The notes under the pieces were generated by a model, which was not told the origin of the DNA, made no database searches, and worked only from the letters and a program-made list of their open reading frames with translations. From contig OX393573.1 of the NCBI GenBank assembly GCA_947652115.1, positions 13,700,491 to 13,764,490 of the forward strand: a stretch of DNA of 64,000 nucleotides, written 5' to 3'. Shown here piece by piece: positions 39,090 through 52,770 of the stretch; the first letter of the stretch is position 1, and each line of letters opens with the position of its first letter. The position numbers were made by a program, and so were the translations under genes. Source of the stretch: Blastomussa wellsi. Its lineage: Eukaryota > Cnidaria > Anthozoa > Scleractinia > Plerogyridae.

Positions 39090-40827
39090 AATAAAATCTA
39101 CCAGTAGAAAATGGCATAAAATGTTTTCTTTTGATATCATCTACATGTAGCTAAGAATTACAGATAAACCATATTTTAAATTATGACCATGTCGCGTCAG
39201 GGTCACAATCAACTGCAACCTCCTGCCATGCAATAAAGTTCAAGGGGTCGCACCAAAGTTAACTTGACACTGGAAGAATCTAAACGCAATGCGATAGCCT
39301 AGTTCATCTGTTCAATTCAAACAATTAATGCAAAGGAAAATCAGTGTCACTTACTAGAGCAAACCAGAACATTTATTCGGATGCATCTTCTTTGTTCCTC
39401 CACCAATCCTGGACACATTTTCTGAAGTATTTCTTGAAAAGAGCCTTTCTTTCCACAGAATTCTTTGCTGTCGCCATGGACAAAATCACATCGGGGAACG
39501 GCAGTTGTTTAGCTTCTCAAATACGTACCAAACAAAAAATTTACGGCCAAATAATCTCAATGTTAAGAGCGATATCAAATCTTCATTAAAGCAATAGCTG
39601 CTGAAAAATCCAGATAGATGACTCGGATTCTAAAGCATTGGAGAGTGAAATGATCTTCAACGCAACAAATGGAGGTTTCGTATCATAAAAAACCTCAGGC
39701 AAGGCACGCAAAGCATCCTGGTAGACTAACAGTCTTTAAATGTCACTTTTCCTTAATATTTATTTAATATGTTTTCTACTAAATGCAAAACAGCATGTGC
39801 TGGATTGGACAAGAGTATAGGTTAGCAGGCGATATCCAAAGGCAATGAGGTCAACAAGCTTGGGGGAAGCCGCTGCGCAGACCTGACCAAAACACGTAGG
39901 AGTGAGCCTTGTTTAATAGATTGCAAATAATATGACCATCCCCATCTTCAAAGGGAGGGATGGAGGGAAACATTTTTTTTCGATACTTTACAACAACTAC
40001 TAACTGCGGTGTACAGCAGAACACTAAAGTGAACTCTGAACAGTTTGTTTGAGCTTTTATAACTAGACAAATGTCTACAAAATACCCTGTAGAAAGAGCT
40101 GTACTACGGACCAGCTTATCATTACACGTGAAAAAAGGTCTCAATGAATAGTGCTTTAATATTTTTGACCAATGCCGTGAATCGTTATTATATGCTAAAG
40201 ACAACAAAGTCATAATGTTTAAACCCAATATACAGAGTCTTAGAGTTTGACGACATTTGGCGCTTAACTGCACAATAATTTTATTGAGAGCTTTGCTGCC
40301 ATGAAAGACCCAAAGATATGGGCGTCATGTTCAATTAACTATATTTTACTGGCGTGACAGTAAAATGTCATTTAAAAGATCAAAACATTGTTCAATGTAA
40401 GTGTTTATATATTTTTCAAAGTTCTGTAATTAAGGTGCATCTGGATTTTATTGCAGATTTTTCTGAATGTTTTGCATGATTTTTTAAATGTAAGGAAATG
40501 TAAGAGAATTTATATGCAAAAAAAATTATTAGGATCTGACAACTTTGAGATGTCATGCAGTGGAATTTAGTATTCAGATTTCTTAAAGTGAGAAGTATAG
40601 TCCAATTTAATAACCTATGCCAAAGAAAAATAGAATAATAAATGGAAGCACAGAGATGTGAAATTTATGTTTGAGTTTTCAAATTGTTGTTTAACAAATG
40701 AGATACTGAGTTGAACACAAGAACGATTTTCTGAAGATTTGGAACCATTTTTTCCTTTGTTGCCTTTGCGCCTTTGCGCCTTTGTCTAAAGGAATATGTA
40801 AAGATGTTTTGACTTTTCATAAACAAA
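39090..40827. other. Intergenic, nothing firmly recognised
   Basis: Only short unsupported ORFs, for example 39851-40273 minus, which lacks known motifs. Confidence 0.4.
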
Positions 40828-41238
40828 TTTAAGGTTACTTCCCACCTTTGTGGGTGTCCTTAAGGAAAAATTCATACATGCGCTAGTTTCACTAAATCCT
40901 TACAAACTATACATCAGAAGAAAGCTTAATAAAATTAATGGAGTTTACAATAAAATGTAGTACATGCAAGTGGCAGGTGCTGCTAAGACGTGAAACGACG
41001 AAGGTGTCCATTGAATTTATCGGGTATCGGATGCCACAGCTTGGCAAAATGACTGCCCAGTCAGAGCCCCATACCTATACAAATAAGAGAACCAAACACC
41101 TATACAAAGTACAAACAGGAGAACCATGCTTTTAATTTCTCTTTCTGTTGATGTGTACTTTGTTAGGATTTTATTGAAACTAGCGTGCATTCGAATTTTT
41201 CCCAAAGGACAGCCGTAAAGGTGGGAAGTAACCTTAAA
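40828..41238. mobile_element. MITE, ~411 bp
   Basis: tttaaggttacttcccacct at the left end faces aggtgggaagtaaccttaaa at the right. Arms of ~75 bp include tgcgctagtttca / tgaaactagcgtgca. No transposase. Confidence 0.75.
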
Positions 41239-41599
41239 TACAGTGAAAGGGTCAAGCATACATGATACCAAAAATAAAATGATCAATAACATCAGCGAAG
41301 TTATCATAGTTTTACATAATCTCAATCACAGTTTTTCTGAGGGATGGAAATCCCTGTAAAAAATACTGCTGTTTATTTTATAAAGTGAGAGAAAATGGAA
41401 TTTAAGTTCGCATGTGCACCAATTCATCTCTAGACTTTGGTTTACTATTTTCTTTTTCACGAAAATTTGGTTGAAGCTTATTAAGTGTTTTTTTTAAGCT
41501 TTTTCAAAAATTCTAAAATTTAAACTTTTGATATTTCAAAAAATATTCTTTCTCATTCAAATTTGGGTGTTGATTAAAGTGATCCAAATCACAAAGTAT

Positions 41600-41963
41600 T
41601 TTTTGCTGAATTAAAGCTTTGCATCAGTTTGAAACGTATATTTGCACCGTTTTTTTCTCCTTTTTACCAACTTCTGACTACCTATTTACAGCATTCAAAA
41701 GTTGTAGAAAACTGAGCATCATCTGTTCCACAACGAAGTCAGAAGGGACCTGGGTCTATTAAAAAATTGATGTCACAAACTGATTTGCATGTATGTTTAC
41801 AAAGTCTTGAAGCAATGCGAATCAGTTTGTGATGTCAGTTTGGGAATAGACTAGTAGAATAGTGACTTTTGAATGCTATAAACAGTCATAATTAGGTAAA
41901 AAGGAGAAATGAAATGTGCAATGCATTTCAAACTGATGCAAAGGGTATTTCAGCCAAAACTAT
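41600..41963. mobile_element. Foldback element, ~364 bp
   Basis: ctttgcatcagtttgaaa / tttcaaactgatgcaaag ends, with further inner pairs (cattcaaaagt / acttttgaatg; atgtcacaaactgatt / aatcagtttgtgat). Long hairpin without ORFs. Confidence 0.7.
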
Positions 41964-42103
41964 TTTTGGGGTTAGATGCACTTTAAGCGCTCTGTTTTGG
42001 AAATAAAGTGTTTTTAAATTGTGATATCTCTTATGAAAATGTTTGTGGTAAAAATGGATCTAGTATTTTCAAACCTGTCAATGTTTTAGAAGTGATAGCT
42101 TAA

Positions 42104-42724
42104 TTAAGGTGGCTCAGAATACTTTCCAACATATTCCAGCTCGTATGCTGTGATGGATCAGTGCTACTGCTCTTTATCAGTTGATTTTAGAATAATGGTA
42201 TCAGAAAGTGATGATTGTTTCATGGCATTTCTGGTTACCATAGCAACAGTATAACTGGTTACAAACACCCTTAAATTTAACTTTAAGTGCTTATAACTCA
42301 AAAACGAGATCAGTGAACCCCCTTGTTTATTACTGAATTGTGATCAACCAAAGGTCGGTTTCAGAGACACCATAAATTTTCAAACAGTTAAGGTGGCTCT
42401 GAAACCATTCCTGGAAATTTTGTTAACTTTGAAAAAAGATGTATCTTTACAAGCTAATCAGTCTTTAACAATAAAAAATGGAGATCAACAAGCTAGATTT
42501 TGAGTTGTAAGTTATTAAACCTAAAATTAAGGGTGTTTTAAACCGGTTATATTATTGTTTCTATGGTAACTAGTAATGCCAAGAAAAAAATTACAACTTG
42601 TTCGCCAATGATTGGGTATTTGTTTCTCACCATTATTGTAACATCAACTGATAAAGAGCGGTTGTACTCACCCAGCAAAGTACAAGAGCTGGAATGTGCT
42701 GGAAACTGTTGTGAACCACCTTAT
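42104..42724. mobile_element. Foldback element, ~620 bp, AAGGTGG ends
   Basis: ttaaggtggctcagaatact near the left end and gtgaaccaccttatg at the right frame inverted arms of about 190 bp (actgctctttatcagttgat / caactgataaagagcggt; ttaaatttaactttaagtg region). An inner copy of the end motif (ttaaggtggctctgaaacc, about 42390) suggests a composite. Same terminal family as 47745-49345. Confidence 0.65.
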
Positions 42725-42989
42725 GAGCTGTAAAGTGAAAGCGAATGATGTTGATACTATAATTGTCGTAATTTTGTGTACAGTTTTATGGTATCCCAAA
42801 GAAGGCCAAAAGGCCGTTGTGCAGTAAATACTACAATTTTCTCAAGACTGCTCTATAAAGTATAAGATATTTGATAATGTTCAAGCAAGCAGAAAGGTTT
42901 TTCAACTTTGATTAAAACAACTCATTCTTTGGATCTCGATTGTTTCTTTAACTGCTGCCCGCTAGATTGTTTCACAGAAGTTAACTGAA

Positions 42990-44700
42990 TTGTAGCAAGC
43001 TATTTTCCTCACTGTATTTTGAGTCGTTTTCTTTCTTTGCGTGGAACAAAATTACCTTCACAATGTTGGAAACTACAAAACATTAGTCTACTAAGGAAGA
43101 AAAACACCAAAGAGGTGATACTGAACCAAACAGAAACAAGGATGGAGAAGATTGATGCGGATTACAAATGACAAACAAATTTCGGCTAAATTTTCAGGAT
43201 GTACAAACTCTGTCTTGTTGTCCTGAGAAATTTTGCAACGGCTTAGAATTTTCAAATCGAGCTGTGGTACACCAAAATGATAGTTTGTGTAAATGGGCTT
43301 TAGTTACCAAGAGTGAAGTTAGTCTAATCAGGCCTCAAATCAAAAACCTTGAAATAATTGTTTACAAAGGTAGAAAAACATCAAAGAAACAAGGATTGAT
43401 ATACTTGGAAAATTTAGGGTTAACTTTTTCAAAATTGTTATTGACACTGATTGTGTTGTATTCAATGTACAAAAGTGAGGAAACAAAAGTCCGTATGGAA
43501 AGGATTTACAATGATTCTATGGGAAATTGTTATGTAACATTTCTCAGAGTGAATGTTAAAGGAAATGTAAGGCATTCAGTAAGAGAATCTGCAGTTTGAT
43601 CGAATTGGTGTAGAAATAAGAATAACAAGCATGAATATCAGGGATGCCTTGATGTACTGTCAAATTCTCATAACTTACATTAACGAAAATGCATTGTAAC
43701 AAGTTTTGAGACTTTCTATTTTAATCTTGGAACAGAAGGGTCGCTTTAATAAATAAATAGAACCAAAATGAAAAGTAGGTACGCAATGCATAGATGTGTT
43801 TATAACAAAGTTTTACTCAGGCTGTAGAAGATTAAGAAAGTAGTATTGAATCATAATTGAACCTTAACAAACTGCATGTGCTTTAAATTCTTCTATATAA
43901 GTCCCGAAGATTTAAATATGTTAGGATCAGTAACGTTATATATAACACAAGTAAAAGTGAAGCCTATCTTGGCTTTCCAGCTAGTTTGGTCGTCTCTATA
44001 GACATGAACTTCTATGCAGTTATTTTTTAAATCAGTCGCACTGCATGAATAGTTTTATTAATAGTCAGATGAATGATGCAAGTACAAACTTTGGAAAGTC
44101 TGGTTCAACCATTAACTTGAATTTTCCTTTTTTTCAGGTTAAGACTACGCCAGAAGATTCAAGAAACTGATTGATTAAAATAAAAATCTTGGTTGTTGTT
44201 GACTTCTGATACACGTAGTTTTCAAAAGTTATTGGCAGGACAATCTTGTATCTCAAATTAGAAGAAATGTTGATAAGTCTTTCGCTTTTAAAAGGGGTTA
44301 AGGAAAAACCTAAGTCTTTTGGCGGGAAAATTGTAGTTGGAAAAAAAAGTCTGTGCTTTTGAATGGTGTCTGGTTTTGAGTCAAAAATATACTAAGTCTT
44401 TTGGCGGGAAAATCTTGCACTGTGCAATGGATTTGTCTCATCAAAAGTCCTAAGTATAGCTTTGATTTCAGGCTAGACTCTGTTCAAAATCTCAGAAGTT
44501 TTTTTCCGTTTGGCAACCCTACATAGGCAAAATGTAGTAAAAGAGATAGCCTACATTTTGACTAGTTTCCAGGCCCCTTTTAAAAGCGCAATTTTTATTT
44601 ATGTACGCTTGACAATAAAACAAAGAAACAAGAACGATTGCAAGAGCATTTATTTATTAAAACATCAAACTAATTTTAATTATTACAAGTAATGTTGTTC
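42990..44700. other. Intergenic; one unassigned ORF at 43168-43599
   Basis: The 143-aa plus-strand ORF has no recognised motif apart from one hydrophobic stretch (LLLTLIVLYSMY). It could be an exon or chance. No other signal. Confidence 0.3.
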
Positions 44701-44704
44701 TCAT

Positions 44705-44876
44705 TAAACAATATTAATTATATTTTTTCAATGTCTAAACCAGAAATTACCAAGTGTGGAAATCAATATACAATAAATTTGCTTTACTCTTATTGTATAT
44801 CGAGTCTTGATTTCCACACTTAGTAATTTCTGGTCTAGACATTGAAAAATGTAATTAATATTGCTAAGTGAGATTT
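44705..44876. repeat. Palindrome, ~170 bp
   Basis: aatattaattatattttttcaatgtctaaaccagaaattac is mirrored by gtaatttctggtctagacattgaaaaatgtaattaatatt around a ~45-bp spacer that is itself partly self-complementary. Confidence 0.75.
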
Positions 44877-44984
44877 TGAAAGCTTGAAACAGAGGAAAAT
44901 TCTATTTACAATTTTGCACCCCATAAATATAGACTAACGATTCTGACTTAAAGCGGCATATCTCATCTGAAATCGTAAACATGC

Positions 44985-45275
44985 TTTCTTTTTCCGTGAC
45001 AGCAATAATTCGCTCTGAGTTTTGATAATGACGCCGAGAAAGTACCGTAAATTTTATGAGTTTGATAAATAAAAGTTTTAAAATTTTCGTAACAGCCATT
45101 GACAAATTGCTAGAAAACTCCTGACTTAAATATGTCGATGAGAATTTCATAGCATTTTGTCAATGGCTGTCGCAAAATATTTTAAAACTTTTATTGCTCA
45201 AACTCGTGCAATTAACGGAACTTTTTCAACGTCATTACCAAAACTTCAGAGCGTGTTATTACTATCCCAGAATAG
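44985..45275. repeat. Inverted repeat, ~290 bp
   Basis: cgctctgagttttgataatgacg to ttgacaaa is repeated inverted by ttttgtcaatggctg to cgtcattaccaaaacttcagagcg. Another non-coding foldback. Confidence 0.65.
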
Positions 45276-45947
45276 AGTGATAGATTACACAACTATAGAT
45301 TACATCAAACGATGAAATTAGCCTCTCCTCAGAAAATGTTTGCAGCTAGACTACGGTTATTCAAATTTGTTCACTGATTTTGTGAAAACTGATTATTCAA
45401 TTATTCGATATCTTCATTCTGACTTGTTACCGAGTCTGGATATTCAGAAAGATTATTTCCGGCGGCTAAATCAAACTTATTACCTCTAAAATTAATGTCC
45501 TGAGTTCTTAACAGTTAATTCTTGTCTTCTTAGTACTTGACTTTGATCTTCATCGCCTTCTTAGCAAGAAGTCCAAGATACACTGAAAGGAGAAAGGAAA
45601 AAGCTAACATGCGTGTAGAGTAAGAAGAATGTTTACAATAAGAAATGCAATCACAAAATATCAGTTCTATTTAGTTTGAGAAACTGCAGGAAATTAGCTA
45701 TCGGCAATTCAAAATTAACCAGTACTACTACTACTACTTTCGTTTAACTTGAACAAAATAAAAAAAGAATTATCTTTTGAAAAACATGAAATAAACGTTA
45801 TATGGTAATTCTGTTCGCCCGCCTTTTTCGTCCCCTGTGTATTAATACGTCAGCAATTTTGTATACCAATGAGTATTTTATGCATAATTTCGTTAAACAA
45901 TAGCTCCGAACCTATATCTATTAAAAATTGCCCATGTTTTTCTCAAC

Positions 45948-46082
45948 GCCACCGTGGCCTAGCGGTTTGACGCGCGCCCTCTGGCGTCGACGGCCTCTCT
46001 CTCTCGCCGTCGAGTTCTTTAAGTTGTTTCTTAACAACTCCCACAGGAAGGGGCTCGAGGCCCCATCGACATTTTTTTTTTT
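45948..46082 (+). repeat. tRNA-derived SINE or tRNA pseudogene
   Basis: GCCACCGTGGCCTAGCGGTT contains an A-box match (TGGCCTAGCGG, 45955-45965). GGGGCTCGAGGCCCC holds a B-box-like core (46052-46062). A T-run follows. The spacing resembles a tRNA with a long variable arm. No intact cloverleaf. Confidence 0.45.
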
Positions 46083-46126
46083 CTTTTTCTGAATTTCGAA
46101 GAAGCAAAATCCTCAATTTTTTAGTA

Positions 46127-46178
46127 GCCAAGAGACGTATTTTTTTCTAGCAAAAGAAAAAAATACATCTCTGGCTAT
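46127..46178. repeat. Short hairpin
   Basis: agccaagagacgtatttttt and aaaaaatacatctctggct face each other around tctagcaaa. Confidence 0.6.
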
Positions 46179-46179
46179 T

Positions 46180-47744
46180 AAAAGTTCACAAAAAAGAAAA
46201 CAAATTGGACAGGCAGAACTCATGCAACCCCTCGTTGGAAGTTGCAAAGAAAAACTCAAAGATATCGATGACAAAGGAGAATCCGTAACCGAATGGTCAC
46301 ATCGCGAAGACACGGTGCCAATAGAAAAAAAGTGAGGTTGACAACTCTGAACATGCCTCCAAAGTTCCATCGTTATGTTTTCAAAAGTTATGCCAAGCGT
46401 TCTCAAAGGATTTTGCTATGTTCGATAGTTTTTTTGCAGTGTTTGACAACACTATTTAAATTTTCACCGTTACTCGCGGCTTTGGATTTCTGATCCCTGT
46501 ATAATAATAATATGTCTCCGTTTTCTAAAACATCGTTTATTACAGTTATCCGGCAACCTTCGAAATTTTCTACATAGAAGTCTGACTTTGCAACCAAACC
46601 AAATTTAGCGAACAGAGCAAACCGCAAACAACCCCCACCCCCACCCCAAAAAAATCACAGGCAATTGTAGAGAAAAACTATTTCAGCTAACAATTTCCAA
46701 AACGTCTCCATTTAATAGCACGCGGACGATTGTTTAGGGGTCTTCAAGGTTTGAGGTACATTTTCGTTATAGATTCTTTTTAAACAACCACACACGTTTT
46801 GGCAGTGACGAAATGCTATTGGCGTGCACTCTTCACAAATGATTTTAAAATGGGCGTTTAGACAATTTCAACATGCCAACTCTCCATTCTTGTCTTAATA
46901 TAAGCTGCAAGATTTTGTTAACAATTACAATATCCTTCGACTATCATGTTTGGCTTATATTGATATTTAAAGAAGAAATCATAATCAGATCACAGCTTGT
47001 AAACAATCTAAAAGCTGGAACGTTTGCTGTTCTACTCTGTGTAGAAATTTAAACTATCTAGAAAAACCGTTTTGAACGTAATCAAGCAAATTCATATCTT
47101 TTTCAAAACATCCATATTGCAGAACAAACAAAAGTTGCTGGCTACCGGTAGGAGAGTGCTTTCAACATTTTAATTAGAAATCTAGGACAATTAAAAAATT
47201 CCCCACAGCAGTGTATATTAAACGCAGACGGAAGAAATTATTTTGAAGAAATAATGGCTGAGAATGTCTCACGCATAATTGAAAACTTTAAAATCACCTA
47301 GCCCAGGCAAGTTTCCTAATTACTTTAACCGTTCCTTCCATCGCTAAGAATTGATTGACAGTTTTAACTACCGTTCTCATACTAAAACTTTATATCCAAA
47401 CTTTTTTCATCTATAGCTGTTTGCAAATGAATTTGTAAACATATGACCTTGAAGAAAACAAGTCCAGTTAGCAACTTTCAGTGTCATTGGATACTTGTCT
47501 TACGCCTGGAATGGAAAAAAGTAAATTTTGTCTCCAAGAAAACCATGAAAATATATTTTCAACCTCAAAACACCTGTTGTCAACAATTTCAGTTCATTAG
47601 TATTTGAAGTATAGTACTTTAAACAGAAATAGAACATTAGAAACTAGAACAAGTTAAGACAGACTCATTTTTCTCTGTTGAAGAAGTTCATTGTTTCGTT
47701 GAAAATGGACACTTGAAATGTTCCTCCCAGCTGAAACGTTTACT
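46180..47744. other. Intergenic, nothing firmly recognised
   Basis: AT-rich, with short ORFs lacking motifs. Confidence 0.4.
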
Positions 47745-49345
47745 TTAAGGTTTACTTGAGGTGACTCGATCGGATTTTTGAGTGGCAATACCTTTCAACT
47801 TTGAGCAGCTAGTGTACCGCCAAAGAGTATCTGACAGAAAATCGATTGCCCCAAGTACACAAGAGAAAGATCAAAGTTTCAGATGAAATACGTTTTATCG
47901 TGATCGGAGTTACCATAACAACGTAGTTACGTCATGCTACACTTTACTCGAGACCGAATAAATTATCACCAAGAGATAATTTTGGAAAACCCTTCCTGGA
48001 TCTTTGACCTGACATACTTTTCTTGAGGTCTGCCAAATTTGAATTTATAAGGGCGATTTCGAGAAAATTTATGGCGAAGTTTTAAAGTGTTAAAAACAAC
48101 AAAATAGTATTAGTTCCTGAATGCTATTAAAACATTTGTTAACCAGGCCTAATGTCAGATGACTTTGGTCTGCAATAGCATCCAATTACATTTGGTGAAA
48201 ATCTAAGCAACATCGTTCTATTCGATTTCTGAAAACACTGGCTTGAATATCAACAGGAGTGAAGTGTTATTTTGCGTTTTCGTCAAAATTGACCCTATAT
48301 TTTTTAAAATAGTAACGATTTAAAAAGCGGTAGATAAAGTTTTCTAAAAATTATTATTCAGGTAGATTAACTAATATTTAATATAATCCCTGAGTTTAAA
48401 CTTCATTGAAACATGATAAGGCTGTCAATTTTTAGCCTCAACTTTGGTAAACATTGTGCTTATTTTCCGTCTACAGTGCGACCTCTATTAAGCGGCCACC
48501 ATCGGGACTTTGAAAAGTGGCCGCTTAATAGAGGTTGGCCGCTTAATAGAGGTAAAATATAAATTGGACAAATAATTCGGGACTTTAGAAAGTGGGCGTT
48601 TAATGGAGGGTGGCCGCCTAATAGGTAGCCGCTTAATAGAGGTCGCACTGTAGTCGCTTGTGGTTCTAATTATACCTATCCATTGTCTCGAATCTCCGTG
48701 CAACTGTAAATTTCAATGCCTTATTAATTCATGTAACGATATATGAATTAACGACGGACTGAAATGTACAGTTGCACGGAGATTCAAGACAATGGACAGG
48801 TGTAATTAGAACCACAAGCGACTAGCCGAAAATAAGCCCAATGTTTACAAAAGTTGAGGCTACAAATTGACAGCCTTAGAATGTTTCAATGAAGTTGAAA
48901 CTCGGGGATTAAATTAAATATTGGTCAACCTTCCTGACGAATATTTTTTAAAAAATTATCTATCGCTTTTTAAATAACGACCATTTTAATAAATGTAGGG
49001 TCAGTTTTGACGAAAACGCAAAATAACACTCCACTCTAGTTCAAATTCAAGCCAGTGTTTTCAGAAATAGAATAGAACAATCCTTTTAAGATTTTCACCA
49101 AATGTAATCGGATGCTATTCAGTTTATTTCAGACAAAAGTATCGAAATCTTATAAAAATTCTTCAAATTTCGCAGACCTCAAGAAAATTATGTCAGGTCA
49201 ATGTTATTTCATCTGAAACTTTGATCTTTCTCTAGTGCACTTGGAGCAATCGATTTTTTGTCAGATACTCTTTGGCGGTACACTAGCTGCTCAAAGTTGA
49301 AAGGTATCGTCACTCAAAAATGCGATCGAACCACCTTAAACTTAA
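47745..49345. mobile_element. Large foldback element, ~1.6 kb, with nested MITE
   Basis: The left arm (cctttcaactttgagcagct, then agtgtaccgccaaagagtatctga) is repeated inverted near 49230-49310. Further matching blocks run inward to caatgtttacaaaagttgaggc / gcctcaactttggtaaacattg on either side of 48470-48850. Each arm is about 700-800 bp, diverged. A separate MITE (48474-48650) lies in the centre. No transposase. Confidence 0.7.
48474..48650. mobile_element. MITE, CAGTGCGACC termini, TA target
   Basis: CAGTGCGACCTCTATTAAGC ... GCTTAATAGAGGTCGCACTG, flanked by TA on both sides. Internal copies of gtggccgcttaatagaggt. Typical of pogo/Tigger-type MITEs that carry repeated ends. Inserted within the larger foldback. 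Confidence 0.8.
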
Positions 49346-51788
49346 AAATCAATTTGAAGTAAAAATAATCCGTCTGTCTGACTTAAGAAGCATCATATTT
49401 TTCTGAAAAGGTTCTCTTTCGAGAGGAATTGAGTTTTTGATATGAAAACGTTTAATTTTCACCCGAGAAAGACTCAAATGGCCACTTAGAGGCTGAAAAA
49501 TACTTTAAGCTGAACGATTATTTTTTAGAAAAATAACCGTGAGTTGTGAACCAAAATAGACCCCGTTTGAGTAAAAGAAGTATCATATTTTTCTCTCTTT
49601 TTAAAATGGAGAAGACAATTTTGAGATGAAAAATATGCCCTTACAAGTTGAAAAGGAGCGAATTTTCACGTTAAAAAGATTCCTCTTTGATTCCTCTTAA
49701 CAGCTAGTTTGGGTTACAAATTCCAGTTTCAACTGAGAACATTTCCTTTTTAGTCAACACGTTTCAATGTGGATTGAAAAACTTCAATTTTAGTTCTAAA
49801 GGCGATAAATCAAATGTGGCAAGTAGCAATTTGAATTAAGTTTCTTTTGTGTTACAAAGTTCTTATTTTCAGGGGAAAAAGTATTTCAAGTTACGTCTAT
49901 TTCTTTCAAAACGAATTTAAACTAGAAATCTTTTTCGTTATTTTTTGTTCTAGAATCATTAGAGCAAAGAAAATCGGTTAATTTTAACTTTATTCTTCAC
50001 TAACCACTATTTTATGCTAAATGGGAATCCACTTTGTTTACATTCCGATCATTCCATTAATGGAACCAGACTCCGGTAAAATGTCATTTTCCATTTTTGG
50101 CATCGAAATTAAGGAAATTATTTTTATTGTTTACTTCGACTGAAAAGCAAACATCCAATTTTGCAGCGACTTAAAATAAATCCTTGAAGCAAAAGCTCAA
50201 CTATTACTATAATTGGATTGCGCCTAGACCAATAACACCATTGGAGTGCAAACTCTTTCAGCTTTGCAAAGCGACATGACCACCATACGCGTACAGGCCG
50301 GTAAAGGGGCTCCTGCAGCACCCCAAGCTTCGAATAACCTGGAATGTTAACCCTCGGACGTACCAGAGAAGGGGTGAGGGTTGAATGCCACCCCCCCCCC
50401 CCCAACCCACTACACCACTTTAGGTTTCAACTATTGTGAAAACAGGATTTTTTCCATGATACCGTAATTTTTAGTATATGTTCATTTATCCGTTGCGAAA
50501 ATTTTGATGTCAACTGTATTGCCATGGCAACCGCATAATAACATGCAGGGGTGACAAAATTCAACATTGTTGACGTAAATCTTTATTTTTCCAGTCTTCT
50601 TCTGCAAAATAGCCAAATTCAGATATTTTGTATTCCACTGACATTTTGCCCTGATCTCGTATTGATTTCCTTCATTTTCTGGCTATTTAAGAAAATAGCA
50701 ACATTCACGATCGCGGATCCAAGATGGAGGCCTTAATGACTTCAGATAACGTCACAATCAGCAAAAAGTATTCACCTTGTAGAGTAAGCAAAAATGAGCC
50801 AGTTTGGGGGACCCATCACATCACCCCTCCTCCCCTCCCTTCCCCTACACCATTCGTAATGGTCATGAAAAACGGTTGGATCTGATGTTAACTTTAGGTC
50901 CTAGCCTCTCACTAACAGCTGGAAAACCAAGTAAAGATATCTCTAGTAATGACAAGTTTTACCTATTTACAAAGTGTGATATCTCGAAGAATTTGTAAAT
51001 GTCAGAAAATATTCCTCAGAAATTTATTTTTGTTTAGTAAGAGTTGCATGTGAAAGAAAACCTTATGGGTGACAAGTGTTTCAGTTGCACTGACCGTTTC
51101 AGCACAAAAAAGAAATGGACATTCTTGCTTTCGATTTGAAAGAACCCTGATTTGAGGTTTAGGTTATCACAAAATCGAGTTCTGCTTTCACTCGACAATT
51201 TAATTGTTTCCACTACCTTCATCGAATGCATAAATTCAAATTAAGCAATATACAAGCATAAAAATACATAAAAAATAGGAAAAACACGACAGCAAATACA
51301 AGTCTTGTTTTGATGCGTGTACTTCAGATATTTGGAACACAAAAAATGCATTTGCAAAACTGAATCTACAACTTGAGACCTTCTACCAAAAGTGATCTAA
51401 ATCTAAGTTATTTTTGCAAGATCAATTCGCAGCTACAGTGGAGGAGATCAAAATGTATCAAAAGATGACGGATTTTTAATTTTCAATGACAACATACAAT
51501 TAAAATGAAATATACCCTTGATTAAGTGCCCACGCGTCCCCACAAACTAATGAAATTTAAAATATGACGCAAGGCCACCCTTATCCTTAAAGATCAGTCA
51601 AAATGAATGTACGAAGTGACGAGATTTCTTTAGGTTTCTTGCCCAAAACATCACAGCATGTAATAAAACTGGTTCATGGCAATCAATGACATTGATATGG
51701 GGATGGGGGTCTAATACTTGGCGTACGGGGCGCTTAATCGAGGAGATAAGGTTTAATAAATTAAAAACGTTATCTTGGAGACTTACCA
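49346..51788. other. Intergenic/intronic, nothing firmly recognised
   Basis: Contains a C-run at about 50391-50403. No supported ORF. Confidence 0.4.
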
Positions 51789-52770
51789 TTATGAAGATGT
51801 TTTGACGAAAATGGATTGATCCTGATACTGGCCTGTACCATGTAACTACAAAAAAGAATAAAAGATGTCAGCAAGGTTGTTTCTCAATGACTTGTGACTA
51901 CAGTGCAGAAACGTGGGTTTTCTCAAGAGCAATGGTTAATTCACAAGCTCCTTTTTGTGGATCTCGGTATAGCTTAAAGACATGTTGTTTGCAAAAATAA
52001 CCAGGCCCTCATGCATACAAGAGCCTCTTTATCAAAAGGGAAATTACCCTTTGTATGACCTTAACAAGACTAACAGCTGCCGCCCACCGATTCCCACAAT
52101 CACCACACCTATCGCCCTTGTGCTAACAGATCGATGTTACTTTGGGAAACGTTCACTGATTTGGGGTAGTCAGTATGGAGGGGAACCTCTTGCAAGGAAC
52201 AAATTTTCTCTTCATTTCCAAAATTTGATAGTTTGGCCACCTCTTGTTTACACATGCAAGCATCCATTTCTTATAGAACTAGACACGTCTAAAGCTACAA
52301 ACAAAATTAAACACTACTTACCATGAAGAAGTTATAATTATCCCTGTACTGCAGACTGTGCAGATTTTGCTTGCTGTCAACATCCTGATGAAAAAGTGAA
52401 ACATCATGTTTTATTGAGGTAAGTGAATATAATATAGCATTATAGTTTTTATAGCGATCTTTCTTGTTTACAAACATTGACGCCACATTTCTTTTGATAT
52501 TCAAATTTGCCAACCATGGAACAAAAGAAGTCATTGTTTCAAGAGCCATTTAGGTTCTGACTAGCATATTAATAACAATGGGTAACGTAACGAGAAACAG
52601 CGCCATATCGAACAACAAAACCATGACCACAACAAACAAACAAACATAAATAAATAACAACAAAAAATATGCAATAATGTTTACCTTTTCTGTGAAAGGC
52701 CTCTATGTTGGTATCGAGGAAGAGCTCCATTCTTTTCGTCCGTCTGCTTACCAATTCCCTTTGGTCAAAA
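51789..52770 (-). other. Candidate exons of an unidentified minus-strand gene
   Basis: Three segments have paired splice signals on the minus strand: about 52770-52685 (ending GAAAAG|GTAAAC, reading RRTKRMELFLDTNIEAFHRK), 52388-52319 (tcatcag|GATG ... TTCATG|GTAAGT) and 51848-51789 (ttttgtag|TTAC ... AATG|GTAAGT). Reading phases could not be reconciled with confidence, and no protein family was recognised. Confidence 0.25.

Noticed and set aside
43168..43599. 143-aa ORF as a host gene
   Set aside because: No motif, homology pattern or convincing splice context; kept only as a note in the interval entry.
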